A DNA stretch of 64,000 nucleotides from JBPRGG01 sp051418075 (GTDB taxonomy: Bacteria > Bacteroidota > Bacteroidia > Cytophagales > Cyclobacteriaceae): positions 186,001 to 250,000 of the forward strand of contig JBPRGG010000005.1 of NCBI GenBank assembly GCA_051418075.1, in the 5' to 3' direction. The notes beneath the pieces are model-generated. The model did not search any database, had not been told where the DNA came from, and worked only from the letters and a program-made list of their open reading frames with translations. Below are positions 26,934 to 35,201 of the stretch, piece by piece. Positions within the stretch are counted from its first letter, which is position 1. The number at the start of each line of letters is the position of its first letter. The position numbers and the translations under genes were made by a program.

Positions 26934-27572
26934 TTATGTCATGTTATCGATATATTTTTTACCAACAGCATTCCAATCCAAAACATTCCAGAAGGCCTTT
27001 ATATATTCACCCCTTTGATTTTGATATTTGAGGTAATAGGCATGTTCCCAAAGGTCAAGCCCCAGTAGGGGGATGCCTTTAAGCGATGAAACATCCATTA
27101 AAGGATTGTCCTGATTAGGGGTAGAGCCTATTTCAAGATGTCCTTCCTGTAACACCAGCCAGCTCCAGCCAGATCCAAAATGTTTCAATGATACTTCTTC
27201 GAACTTCTGTTTGAAATTTGCTATTGAACCAAATTGATCTGTTAAGGCCTCCTCGATTCTTCCAGAAGGTGTTTTTACCGGTGCCGGAGATAGTATTGAC
27301 CAAAATAAGGTATGGTTAAAATGACCACCGGCATTATTGCGTAATTTTTCGGAGGCACGACTGATGTTAGAAAGAATTTCTTCAAATGTGCTGTCTTTTA
27401 ACTGAGGAAAACTTTCAATTTCAGCAATAAAATTCGATACATATTTTTTATGATGCCTGCCATAGTGAATTTCCATGGTTTCACTATCAAAATAAGGTTC
27501 CAGGTCATTGGTTTGATAAGCTAATATCGGAAGTTTAAAAATATTCTGATTGGTCTCTGCTCTAACTGTCAT
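26934..27572 (-). CDS. sodA: Superoxide dismutase, Mn/Fe family
   Basis: A 212-residue enzyme converting superoxide to hydrogen peroxide and oxygen. Metal ligands are His in YGRHHKKYV, His in FNHTLFW, and Asp and His in LDLWEHAYYLKYQN. GGHFNH in the first half and NQDNPL in the second match the Mn-dependent or cambialistic pattern, but metal preference cannot be settled by sequence. There is no signal peptide, so it is cytoplasmic. A 10-bp palindrome lies 26 bases before the start. Confidence 0.95.
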   Translation of the reverse strand: MTVRAETNQNIFKLPILAYQTNDLEPYFDSETMEIHYGRHHKKYVSNFIAEIESFPQLKDSTFEEILSNISRASEKLRNNAGGHFNHTLFWSILSPAPVKTPSGRIEEALTDQFGSIANFKQKFEEVSLKHFGSGWSWLVLQEGHLEIGSTPNQDNPLMDVSSLKGIPLLGLDLWEHAYYLKYQNQRGEYIKAFWNVLDWNAVGKKYIDNMT

Positions 27573-27596
27573 AAAAATATCATTTAAATAAAAAAT

Positions 27597-27627
27597 ACAT
27601 ATAAATCAACAATACTAATTTATATGT
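27597..27627. promoter_or_regulatory. Palindrome in the sodA promoter region
   Basis: ACATATAAAT (27597-27606) and ATTTATATGT (27618-27627) form a perfect 10-bp inverted repeat with 11 bases between, centred about 40 bases before the sodA ATG. The half-site centres are 21 bp apart, two helical turns. It may be a repressor site for redox or metal control. Confidence 0.45.
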
Positions 27628-27678
27628 TGTTCATATGATTAAAGTAAAATGAAGAGCGGTGAAGAGTGGGAAAGTTTT

Positions 27679-27819
27679 CTACACATTGTGGTATTTATAC
27701 CTTCTTTTTAATTCTTCCAGAGAAGGCGCATCTTTTTTAAACAGAAGCCAAAAAATAAATGAAATAGCCAGAATACTCGCAGAAAGAACAATAAATAAGA
27801 ATATTACTTGTGCTAACAT
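27679..27819 (-). CDS. Small single-pass membrane protein
   Basis: A 46-residue ORF with ATG at 27819 and TAG ending at 27679. Residues 5-28 are hydrophobic (VIFLFIVLSASILAISFIFWLL), followed by a basic, helical tail (FKKDAPSLEELKRRY). The clean membrane-then-positive-tail layout supports a real gene. It precedes sodA by 106 bases on the same strand and may be cotranscribed. It is not a family I can name, though cytochrome oxidase assembly-type small proteins look similar. Confidence 0.6.
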   Translation of the reverse strand: MLAQVIFLFIVLSASILAISFIFWLLFKKDAPSLEELKRRYKYHNV

Positions 27820-27983
27820 GGCTTTAAAAATTTAATTAAACAATTTTACAAAAGAATATATTGCAAATAAAGTGCCAGATTTGCTTGTTTGTTATTATAC
27901 ATATAGCTGAAGAAAATAATAAATAAATTTATGCGTAAATTTATACAATAGGAGAAGATTTGATTATGTATTTTTTGATCTGA

Positions 27984-29865
27984 ATGGCTGTAATTTTGAG
28001 ATATGCTTTGTTGATCCTGGCCTGGAGTAGCTGGAACTATTGCAGAGCTGATCATTTAAGATCAGCTGAAATAACCTCTTCTGTGCTTTCCTGTCATGGC
28101 TATTCCTATCTCATAGAATTTACCTTGTATGTAGACTTAAATGTGATAACAGAGAATGATCTTCAAATTCATTTTGGGGATGGCTCTGCTGTTCAAACCG
28201 TGAAAAGGCAGGATTTTCAGGTGAAAGAGCAGGTTTCCTATGATATTGAAAAATGGCAGTACCAGGTTAATTATGTTTTTCCCGGACCCGGCACTTACCA
28301 TATAAGTCTGAGAGAAGCTTATCGGAATGAAAAGGCCTTAAATCTTCAAACAGAAGGGCCTGTTCCTTTTTACGTGGAATCCCAGATAATTATAGATCCA
28401 TATATCGGGTGTAATAATTCTCCGTTTTTTTTATTGCCCCCGGTTGATCAGGCTGCTGTAAATCAACCTTTTACCCATCTGGTAGCTGCTATTGATCCGG
28501 ATGGAGACAGCCTTTCATACCATCTGGTGCCTCCACAACGAGCAAAAGATAGTAGTGTGCCCGAATATATATGGCCGAATTCAGAAACAATTTGCCGGAA
28601 AAACGCGGGAGGGAGAGTCTCCGGCTTTGTTTGAAATGGATGAGAGATACGGCAAATTGACCTGGAATACTCCGGGTAAACCAGGAGATTATTATTTTGC
28701 CTATCAGGTCTGTGAATGGCGAAAGGTCAAGGAGGAATATGTGAAAATAGCCAGCCTGACCAGGGATATACAGGTTGCTGTTTTTGATACGCCTAATCGG
28801 CTACCAGAAGTTATTGCTCCGGCTGACACCTTTGTTTTGGCTGGTGATAATTTAACCATGGACTGGGAATTGAAAGACCCTGACCAGGATCCGGTAAAAA
28901 TTGAGTTTTTTGGACTTCCTTTCCTTCAGGATTCCAATTTACCTGTAATTCATTTAAAAATACTTCAGGCATATCACCAGATGGCAACAATAAGCTGGAA
29001 TACCGATCTGCATTCAAGGTCAGACCGTCCTATGGAAATTTTTTACCGGGCTTCAGACGATAATCCACAATATGATCAGCCTGATCTGGCCGTGGTGGGT
29101 GTGGTGCAGGTTTGGATCACAGATGATCTATTGGAAATTCCATCTCCCTCAAACCTGTCGGTGGAGGAAATAATACCGGGCCAGTTCACTCTGAAATGGC
29201 GGGATAATTCCGACAATGAGGAGTTTTTTCAACTGGAAGTCAAGGCAGGAACACATTTTAAACCTTTCAGACAAATTGAACAGAATGAAAGCAGCTTGAC
29301 TTTAAAGAATTTAATATGTGATTCAACTTATTATTTCAGGATCAAAGCTACTTCCTATCCCTTTTCATCTGCCTATTCCGGCCCCATCCGGGTAGATTCA
29401 AAAGGGGCAAGACCATATATTATCCAAAAAGATGATACTTTATGGTCTTCACAGGGAAGCCGGTATCAATGGTATTTTGATGATCAACCAATGGAGCATT
29501 ACCAGCAAAAACTGACAATCGAAGGTTTTGGTATGTATCAAGTGGAGGTAAAAGATGCTCTGGGCTGTTGGGAAAAATCATTACCTTTTATGGTTACTGA
29601 GGCTCCAGGCTGGCTGGTTAAGGCTCCAATTAAAATTTATCCTAATCCTGCCCGTGATTTATTGTATATTGAGCTGGCTCAGGGGGGACATTTCCCCAAA
29701 TCCCTGCAGTTGATCAATCTGCAGGGAAAAGTTATGGGTCATTGGCAGTTCCGGGGCAACCGCTATCAATTAAACCTGGCTCAATTGAAAGCAGGTGTTT
29801 ACCTGATCAGGTTAGAATTGCCTGAACAAATCTTTGAGAAAAGAATCACCATCATTCAGCCCTGA
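27984..29865 (+). pseudogene. T9SS cargo protein with frameshift (FN3-like, type A sorting domain)
   Basis: Two overlapping frames (27984-28634 and 28492-29865) read as one protein of about 626 residues when one base is removed from the A5 run at 28599-28603. The first part starts with a signal peptide (ILRYALLILAWSSW) and a PKD/cadherin-like region (GDGSAVQTV, DPDGDSLSYHL). The second has an FN3-like domain (around 29150-29390) and a C-terminal T9SS type A sorting signal (IKIYPNPARDLLYIEL, then KRITIIQP). The protein would be exported and anchored or released at the cell surface. As read it is broken; a sequencing error in the homopolymer is equally possible. Confidence 0.8.
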
Positions 29866-30436
29866 TATATTGCCTGGACATTTGTATCACTTGTGGGAAA
29901 AATTGGTTGAATTCCTTGTTAAAGGCTGTATAATGGGTTTGTAATTCCTCCACTGCTGTCTCCATGGCCGGATTAAAACGGGATCTTCTGGACATGCCTC
30001 GTAAGGCTCTTTTTACACCTTCCGTGTAACCGTAATTAAACAGCCAGTTGTACTGGATCATGTTAGGCAGGATTTGTTGCAGGCGAAGGGGGAGCAAATC
30101 AAAATAATCCTGTAAAACCTGGTAAACCCGGTCAATAAATATTTTCAGATCCACCTGGCTGTAGGTTGTCCAGTTGTTAACCAGCAAATGGTCATACACT
30201 ACATCCACTATTACTCCGGCAAAATGGCCATGTACCGGCCTGAATTTATTTTTGCTTTTTTTTACAAAGGCATTCTTGTCAGTAAAAAAGTCAATTTCCC
30301 GGTGAAGTAATATTCCCCGGGCAATATCTGCAGGATAATCCTGATATTTTTTACCTTTAACAAAATCTCCCATAAAATTTCCAACCAAAATATCAGGTGA
30401 GGGTCCGGAAAGCAATGCGTGGGCTAAAAAATTCAT
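29852..30436 (-). CDS. acpH: Acyl carrier protein phosphodiesterase (AcpH, DUF479)
   Basis: About 194 residues from the ATG at 30436 (MNFLAHALLSGP). It removes the 4'-phosphopantetheine arm from acyl carrier protein. Family motifs are visible: NFLAHALL, GNFMGDFVKG, HREIDFFTD and RPVHGHFAGVIVDVVYDH, which supply the His/Asp metal ligands of this HD-like phosphodiesterase. Its 3' end overlaps the convergent T9SS cargo gene by 14 bases (29852-29865). The helicase gene is divergent from it. Confidence 0.85.
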   Translation of the reverse strand: MNFLAHALLSGPSPDILVGNFMGDFVKGKKYQDYPADIARGILLHREIDFFTDKNAFVKKSKNKFRPVHGHFAGVIVDVVYDHLLVNNWTTYSQVDLKIFIDRVYQVLQDYFDLLPLRLQQILPNMIQYNWLFNYGYTEGVKRALRGMSRRSRFNPAMETAVEELQTHYTAFNKEFNQFFPQVIQMSRQYIRAE

Positions 30437-30500
30437 AAACAAAAAGGGTTCTAAATAGAATTGTTATAAAGATAAGGTATTTGGGGATAAAAATGCACTA

Positions 30501-32411
30501 ATGACATCTTTGGAAGAACTTCAAAATTTGTTACACCTGCTTCAAATGGAAAAAAAGCACGATTTGGAGTGGTATAAAAATAAAATACTATATGCTTCTG
30601 TGAATGATAAGCAGCAGGAGGGTGTTTGCTGGTATCCGGTAATGATACACAGATCTTATATTGGTACCGGAGAAAAAGTAGTGGTAGAAGTCCGAAGAAC
30701 AAATCACCAGAAAGAACCCCATGCCTTTCAGTCAGGTAATGTAGTTCGGTTTTTTTCTAATTCGGGTCCCGGAAAAAGTGAAGCTGGAGGGGTAGTGAAT
30801 ATGATCAAGGGGGAAACCATGATCATAAACCTCAACAACGATGATTTTCCTGACTGGCTGGATGCCGGTAATCTTGGCGTAGATTTATTATTTGATGAAG
30901 CATCCTACCTGGAAATGGAAAATGCCTTGAAACGTCTGATGGAACTGGATAAAGGTCGGGTAAAGGAATTAAGAGAAATTCTTTTGGGTTATCAACCTGC
31001 GAGATTTGCCCGGGTGGATGCATTATCCTCCCCTTTATTGAATACCAGCCAGCAGGAAGCACTTCATTTGGTCCGCTCGGCCCTGGACCTGGCTATCATC
31101 CATGGTCCTCCCGGTACAGGTAAAACTACCACCCTGGTTCAGGCCATAAAGGCTACTTTGCAGGAGGAAAATCAGGTGTTGGTGTGTGCCCCCAGTAATG
31201 CGGCGGTTGATCTATTGGTAGAAAAACTGGGTGAACAGGATTTGAGGGTTTTACGTCTGGGTCATCCGGCCCGGGTAACTGATTCAGTACTTAGCCGGAC
31301 CCTGGATGCCCGTATTGCAGAACATCAGGCATACAGGGATATTAAAAAATTGCGAAAAAAGGCAGAGGAACTTAAGCGGGCAGGGTGGAAGTTTAAGCGA
31401 AAATTTGGAAAAGCAGAAAGACAGCAACGCAAATTGTTATTGCAGGAAGCAGGAAGAATGCTTTCAGAAGCAGATCTGCTGGAGCATTATATCGTAAATG
31501 ATCTGCTTCACAAATCACAGGTAATAGCCTGTACCCTGGTAGGAGCCAATCATAACTTGCTTAAAGGTAGCACGTTTAGCACAGTATTTATTGATGAAGC
31601 AGCCCAGGCCCTGGAACCTGCCTGCTGGATTCCCATTCTGAAGTCTGAAAGGGTTGTGTTTGCCGGAGATCACTGGCAGTTGCCACCTACGGTAAAATCA
31701 GTTCAGGCCCAAAAGGAAGGTTTGGGGCAAACATTGTTTGAAAAAAGTATCGCCCGAAATCAGGCCGGTCAAATGTTGCAAGAACAATACCGGATGCACC
31801 AAAAGATCATGCAATTCTCCAGTCAATTTTTTTATCAGGATCATCTCAATGCCCATGTTTCAGTGGCAGAACGTTTGCTTAAAGCAGATGACCGGCCGGT
31901 TGAAATGATAGATACTGCAGGATGTGGCTTTACTGAAAAGATCAATCCTGAGTCGAAAAGCCTGTATAATAGTGAGGAGGCAGCATGGCTGATCAAACAT
32001 TTAAAAGATTATTTGTTGAGTATAGATGAAGAGCTATGGTTAAAGGGGCAAGTCCAAATTGGAATAGTTTCTCCATATAAGGCCCAGGTCTCCCTTATAT
32101 CTGATCGGGTTGCAGGTGATTCAGATTTTCAACCATTTCTTAAAAATATTACCATAGATACAATTGATGCTTTCCAGGGTCGGGAGCGTGATATTATTTA
32201 TATCAGCCTGGTAAGATCCAACGACAGGAATGAAATTGGTTTTTTGTCAGATACCAGGAGAATGAATGTGGCTCTGACCCGGGCCAAAATGAAACTGGTC
32301 ATATTCGGGGACAGCGCTACCCTGGGCGGCCATTCCTTTTATGAGGAGTTGCTTTTTTACATCAACTCTATAAAGGCTTATCGCAGTGTTTATGAATTTA
32401 TGTACGAATAA
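30501..32411 (+). CDS. SF1B (Upf1/IGHMBP2-like) helicase
   Basis: A 636-residue nucleic-acid helicase or translocase of the IGHMBP2/Upf1 type. An N-terminal beta-barrel-like domain (about 1-160) is followed by Walker A GPPGTGKTT (202-210), the Walker B box IDEAAQ (DEAA at 365-368), GDHWQLPPTV, EQYRMHQKIMQFSS, TIDAFQGRERDIIYIS and MNVALTRAKMKLVI, which are motifs II to VI in order. This ATPase unwinds DNA or RNA in the cytoplasm; the cellular task is not known for bacterial members. The cobC-like gene follows after 9 bases. Confidence 0.92.
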   Translation: MTSLEELQNLLHLLQMEKKHDLEWYKNKILYASVNDKQQEGVCWYPVMIHRSYIGTGEKVVVEVRRTNHQKEPHAFQSGNVVRFFSNSGPGKSEAGGVVNMIKGETMIINLNNDDFPDWLDAGNLGVDLLFDEASYLEMENALKRLMELDKGRVKELREILLGYQPARFARVDALSSPLLNTSQQEALHLVRSALDLAIIHGPPGTGKTTTLVQAIKATLQEENQVLVCAPSNAAVDLLVEKLGEQDLRVLRLGHPARVTDSVLSRTLDARIAEHQAYRDIKKLRKKAEELKRAGWKFKRKFGKAERQQRKLLLQEAGRMLSEADLLEHYIVNDLLHKSQVIACTLVGANHNLLKGSTFSTVFIDEAAQALEPACWIPILKSERVVFAGDHWQLPPTVKSVQAQKEGLGQTLFEKSIARNQAGQMLQEQYRMHQKIMQFSSQFFYQDHLNAHVSVAERLLKADDRPVEMIDTAGCGFTEKINPESKSLYNSEEAAWLIKHLKDYLLSIDEELWLKGQVQIGIVSPYKAQVSLISDRVAGDSDFQPFLKNITIDTIDAFQGRERDIIYISLVRSNDRNEIGFLSDTRRMNVALTRAKMKLVIFGDSATLGGHSFYEELLFYINSIKAYRSVYEFMYE

Positions 32412-32420
32412 TTAAAGATT

Positions 32421-32984
32421 ATGGAAATTTTTTTAGTAAGACATACAAAAGTTGAAATTGCAGACGGGGTATGTTATGGCTGTAGTGACCTTGATTTGGC
32501 TGATAGTTTCCAGCAAGAATTGGAAATGATTCGGCAAAAAATGCCTCAGCTGGCGGATTATACATTTTTTTCCAGCCCTCTAAAGCGCTGCCGGCAACTG
32601 AGTGAGGGGCTGACCAGCCATTCCATTATTTTTGATGACAGGTTGAAGGAGTTTAATTTCGGTGATCTGGAATTGAAAAAATGGAGCGAGATAGATCCGG
32701 CCTGGTTAAAAAACTGGATGGAGAATTTCGTGGATGAACCCAGCCCGGGAGGGGAGAGTTTTCAACAAATGTATGACCGGGTAATAGCAGCCTGGCAGGA
32801 TATTATTCAGAATAGTCACGACCGTATCGTCATCGTATGTCATGCCGGGGTAATCCGTTGTATTGTATCTTTTTTACTGGAAATTCCGCTGAAGAAAATA
32901 TTTACCTTCACCATTGATTATGGAGGAATGGTAAAAGTGGATATCAACAATGGATTAGCTACTGTTAAATATATCAACCGATGA
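32421..32984 (+). CDS. Histidine phosphatase family protein (CobC-like)
   Basis: A 187-residue phosphatase. The catalytic motif is LVRHTKVE (residues 5-12), with R-H-T where many members have R-H-G, and the pattern GVCYGCSDLDL (about 18-28) is typical of alpha-ribazole phosphatase (CobC), the B12 lower-ligand step. The conserved Glu/His pair appears later in GESFQQM and VCHAGVIRC. CobC is plausible, but the family is broad and no other cobalamin genes are here. The carotenoid MerR regulator binds B12, so cobalamin availability may matter in this organism. Confidence 0.75.
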   Translation: MEIFLVRHTKVEIADGVCYGCSDLDLADSFQQELEMIRQKMPQLADYTFFSSPLKRCRQLSEGLTSHSIIFDDRLKEFNFGDLELKKWSEIDPAWLKNWMENFVDEPSPGGESFQQMYDRVIAAWQDIIQNSHDRIVIVCHAGVIRCIVSFLLEIPLKKIFTFTIDYGGMVKVDINNGLATVKYINR

Positions 32985-32994
32985 CAGAGACTTG

Positions 32995-33031
32995 TGGGTC
33001 AGGTCAGCATTGTTGATCGCTGCCTGACCCA
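32995..33031. terminator. Convergent stem-loop, likely bidirectional terminator
   Basis: TGGGTCAGG (32995-33003) pairs with CCTGACCCA (33023-33031), a GC-rich 9-bp stem with further pairing inside the loop. It lies between converging genes. There is no long T run, so termination efficiency is uncertain. Confidence 0.6.
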
Positions 33032-33039
33032 TTATACAA

Positions 33040-33633
33040 TCATAATTCCTGTATCTCAATATTTTTCCATCTAACTTTAATTCCTCCCCCGGAATGTATT
33101 TGCAAAGCAATACTACCGTTAGCCTGGCCGATTTTATCATCCTTTAGATGCACCATTTGTTCCCCATTTAGCCAGGTGGTCACTTCGTCTCCTTCTACCT
33201 TTATTTTCATGTGGTTCCATTGGCCCATTTTGAGGATGTCTTCTTTTTCATCGGGGATTTGTATCAGCCACCCTCTGCCATAAGATTCATATATCCCCCC
33301 GGTATCGTGATCTGGTGGCGCTACTTCTACCTGCCAGCCGCTTATTTTGGTGCCAACCAGGCTGGAGCGAAAAAATACACCACTGTTTCCATCTGCTTCC
33401 TGTTTAAAATCAAGTTCCAGCACAAAATCTTTATAAGATTTTTCAGTAGCCAGGTAACCATATTCCTGGTCTGGTCCACTTTCACATATTAATTCCCCTT
33501 TGCTGACATACCACTTTTCTGTACCATGAATTTTCCAGCCTTCCAGGTTTTTTCCGTTAAAGAGATCCTTTACAGGCTGAGCCAGCAGCATATGACCACT
33601 TAAAATAAATAGAAATAGCAAATATCGCATCAT
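33040..33633 (-). CDS. DUF1080 / 3-keto-disaccharide hydrolase-like protein
   Basis: A 197-residue exported protein. A Sec signal (YLLFLFILSGHMLLAQ, up to about residue 19) leads into a single LamG-like DUF1080 domain with the typical opening LFNGKNLEGWKIHG and the closing KVRWKNIEIQEL. The family includes putative 3-keto-disaccharide hydrolases and sugar-binding modules in Bacteroidota and Planctomycetes. Substrate unknown. It lies downstream of serS and probably forms a two-gene transcript with it (15 bases between). Confidence 0.85.
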   Translation of the reverse strand: MMRYLLFLFILSGHMLLAQPVKDLFNGKNLEGWKIHGTEKWYVSKGELICESGPDQEYGYLATEKSYKDFVLELDFKQEADGNSGVFFRSSLVGTKISGWQVEVAPPDHDTGGIYESYGRGWLIQIPDEKEDILKMGQWNHMKIKVEGDEVTTWLNGEQMVHLKDDKIGQANGSIALQIHSGGGIKVRWKNIEIQEL

Positions 33634-33648
33634 TTGATAAGTTTAAGA

Positions 33649-34926
33649 TTAATTAATTAAATCAAAGCAGGTATAAGGAACCAGTATTTCCGGTATCCGG
33701 ATACCCTGCCCGGATTGATTATTTTCCAAAATGGCTGCCACAATTCTGGGCAAAGCCAGGGCACTGCCATTTAGTGTATGCAACAACTGTGGTTTAGCGC
33801 TAGCATCTTTTTTGTATCTGAGTTTTAATCTGTTGGACTGATAAGTCTCAAAATTACTAATAGAACTCACTTCCAGCCATTTTTGCTGAGCACCTGAATA
33901 CACTTCCATGTCATAGGTAAGGGCGGAAGTAAATCCCATGTCTCCGCCACACAATTTCAATATACGAAATGGTAGTTCAAGTTTTTCCAGTAACCCCTGT
34001 ACATGGAGTACCATTTCATCCAGGGCCTGGTAGGAGTTTTCTGGCAATTGAACCTGTACAATTTCCACTTTATCGAACTGGTGCAGGCGGTTCAGTCCCC
34101 TTACATGGGCCCCCCAGGAACCAGCTTCAGAACGAAAACAGGGCGTATAGCCTACATTTTTAACCGGTAATTTTTCATCATTGAGAATCACATCCCGGTA
34201 AATGTTGGTCATCGGCACTTCTGCGGTGGGAATTAAATAATAGCCATAATCAGATATGGGATACATTTGGCCTTCTTTATCCGGTAATTGCCCGGTACCA
34301 TATCCTGAGGCCTCATTGATGACAATGGGCGGCTGTATTTCCAGATAGCCGGCTTTTAAGGCCTCATCCAGGAAAAAATTGATTAACGCTCTTTGTAAAC
34401 GGGCTCCTTTACCTTTATAAACAGGAAATCCAGCGCCGGTAATTTTATTACCTAATTCAAAATCTATGATATCATATTTAGTGATTAGCTCCCAGTGAGG
34501 CATTGCATCAGCAGGTAACTGGGGTAACGTTCCTTTTTCCAGCACAACTTCATTGTCTTCAGCGGATTTTCCCGGGGGGACCGATTCATGGGGTATATTG
34601 GGAATGATATATAACAGGTTCTGTAATTCATTCTCATATTCAGCCAGTTGATTGTTTAAGGTCTTACTTTCTGCTTTAAGGGCAGCGGAGCTATGTTTGG
34701 CCTGATCTGCCTGGTCTTTTTGCCCCTGCTTCATAAAAGCACCAATTTGCTTGGCCATGGAGTTAGCTTCGGCCAATACTTTATCTAGTTGGGATTGGGT
34801 ATCTTTTCTTTTTTGATTTACCTGGATAACCTGCTCAATAGTTTCTTCGGCCTGGTAAAAATTCCTTTTGGCCAGACCTTCAATAATTTTCTCTTTATTT
34901 TCCAGTATTTGAGAAACTTGTAACAT
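33649..34926 (-). CDS. serS: Seryl-tRNA synthetase
   Basis: A 425-residue class II synthetase that charges tRNA-Ser (and tRNA-Sec). The N-terminal coiled-coil arm spans about 1-110 (QKDQADQAKHSSAALKA). The catalytic domain carries motif 2 TPCFRSEAGSWGAHVRGLNRLHQFDKVE (about 268-295) and motif 3 in GSALALPRIVAAILENNQ (about 391-408). Length is normal. It is divergent from rho with about 275 bases between the start codons. Confidence 0.97.
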   Translation of the reverse strand: MLQVSQILENKEKIIEGLAKRNFYQAEETIEQVIQVNQKRKDTQSQLDKVLAEANSMAKQIGAFMKQGQKDQADQAKHSSAALKAESKTLNNQLAEYENELQNLLYIIPNIPHESVPPGKSAEDNEVVLEKGTLPQLPADAMPHWELITKYDIIDFELGNKITGAGFPVYKGKGARLQRALINFFLDEALKAGYLEIQPPIVINEASGYGTGQLPDKEGQMYPISDYGYYLIPTAEVPMTNIYRDVILNDEKLPVKNVGYTPCFRSEAGSWGAHVRGLNRLHQFDKVEIVQVQLPENSYQALDEMVLHVQGLLEKLELPFRILKLCGGDMGFTSALTYDMEVYSGAQQKWLEVSSISNFETYQSNRLKLRYKKDASAKPQLLHTLNGSALALPRIVAAILENNQSGQGIRIPEILVPYTCFDLIN

Positions 34927-35001
34927 TTATTTATCGTTTTAGTTAAAACTAACAAAGAAAGGGCAATTATAGCGATTTTATTGCCTTTATAGTAGAATTT
35001 T

Positions 35002-35070
35002 ATTGTCAAACAAAATTAATTTAATTACTTGACAATTATTTTTTGTTGGTATATAATTGCATTGTCAAAC
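35002..35070. promoter_or_regulatory. rho promoter region: consensus -35/-10 with ATTGTCAA repeats
   Basis: TTGACA (35029-35034) and TATAAT (35052-35057) are separated by exactly 17 bases, matching the E. coli sigma-70 consensus fully. The -35 box is part of TTGACAAT (35029-35036), the reverse complement of ATTGTCAA seen at 35002-35009 and 35061-35068, where each is followed by ACA. Bacteroidota usually use TTTG/TAnnTTTG boxes, so the motif could be a factor-binding site instead. It sits between divergent serS and rho. Confidence 0.55.
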
Positions 35071-35201
35071 ATCAAAATTTGAACTTTTAGCTTTTTTAAG
35101 TTCATTTCCAGACAATAAAATCTTTTTAAAAGTAAGTCAAGAAAATCATCTTATTATTTATTATCCCATTTAATGGTTTAAAAGCCAATTAACTTATTAC
35201 T

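Noticed and set aside
30451..30702. 83-codon minus-strand frame over the helicase 5' end
   Set aside because: It overlaps the divergent promoter region and helicase start and has no family motif.
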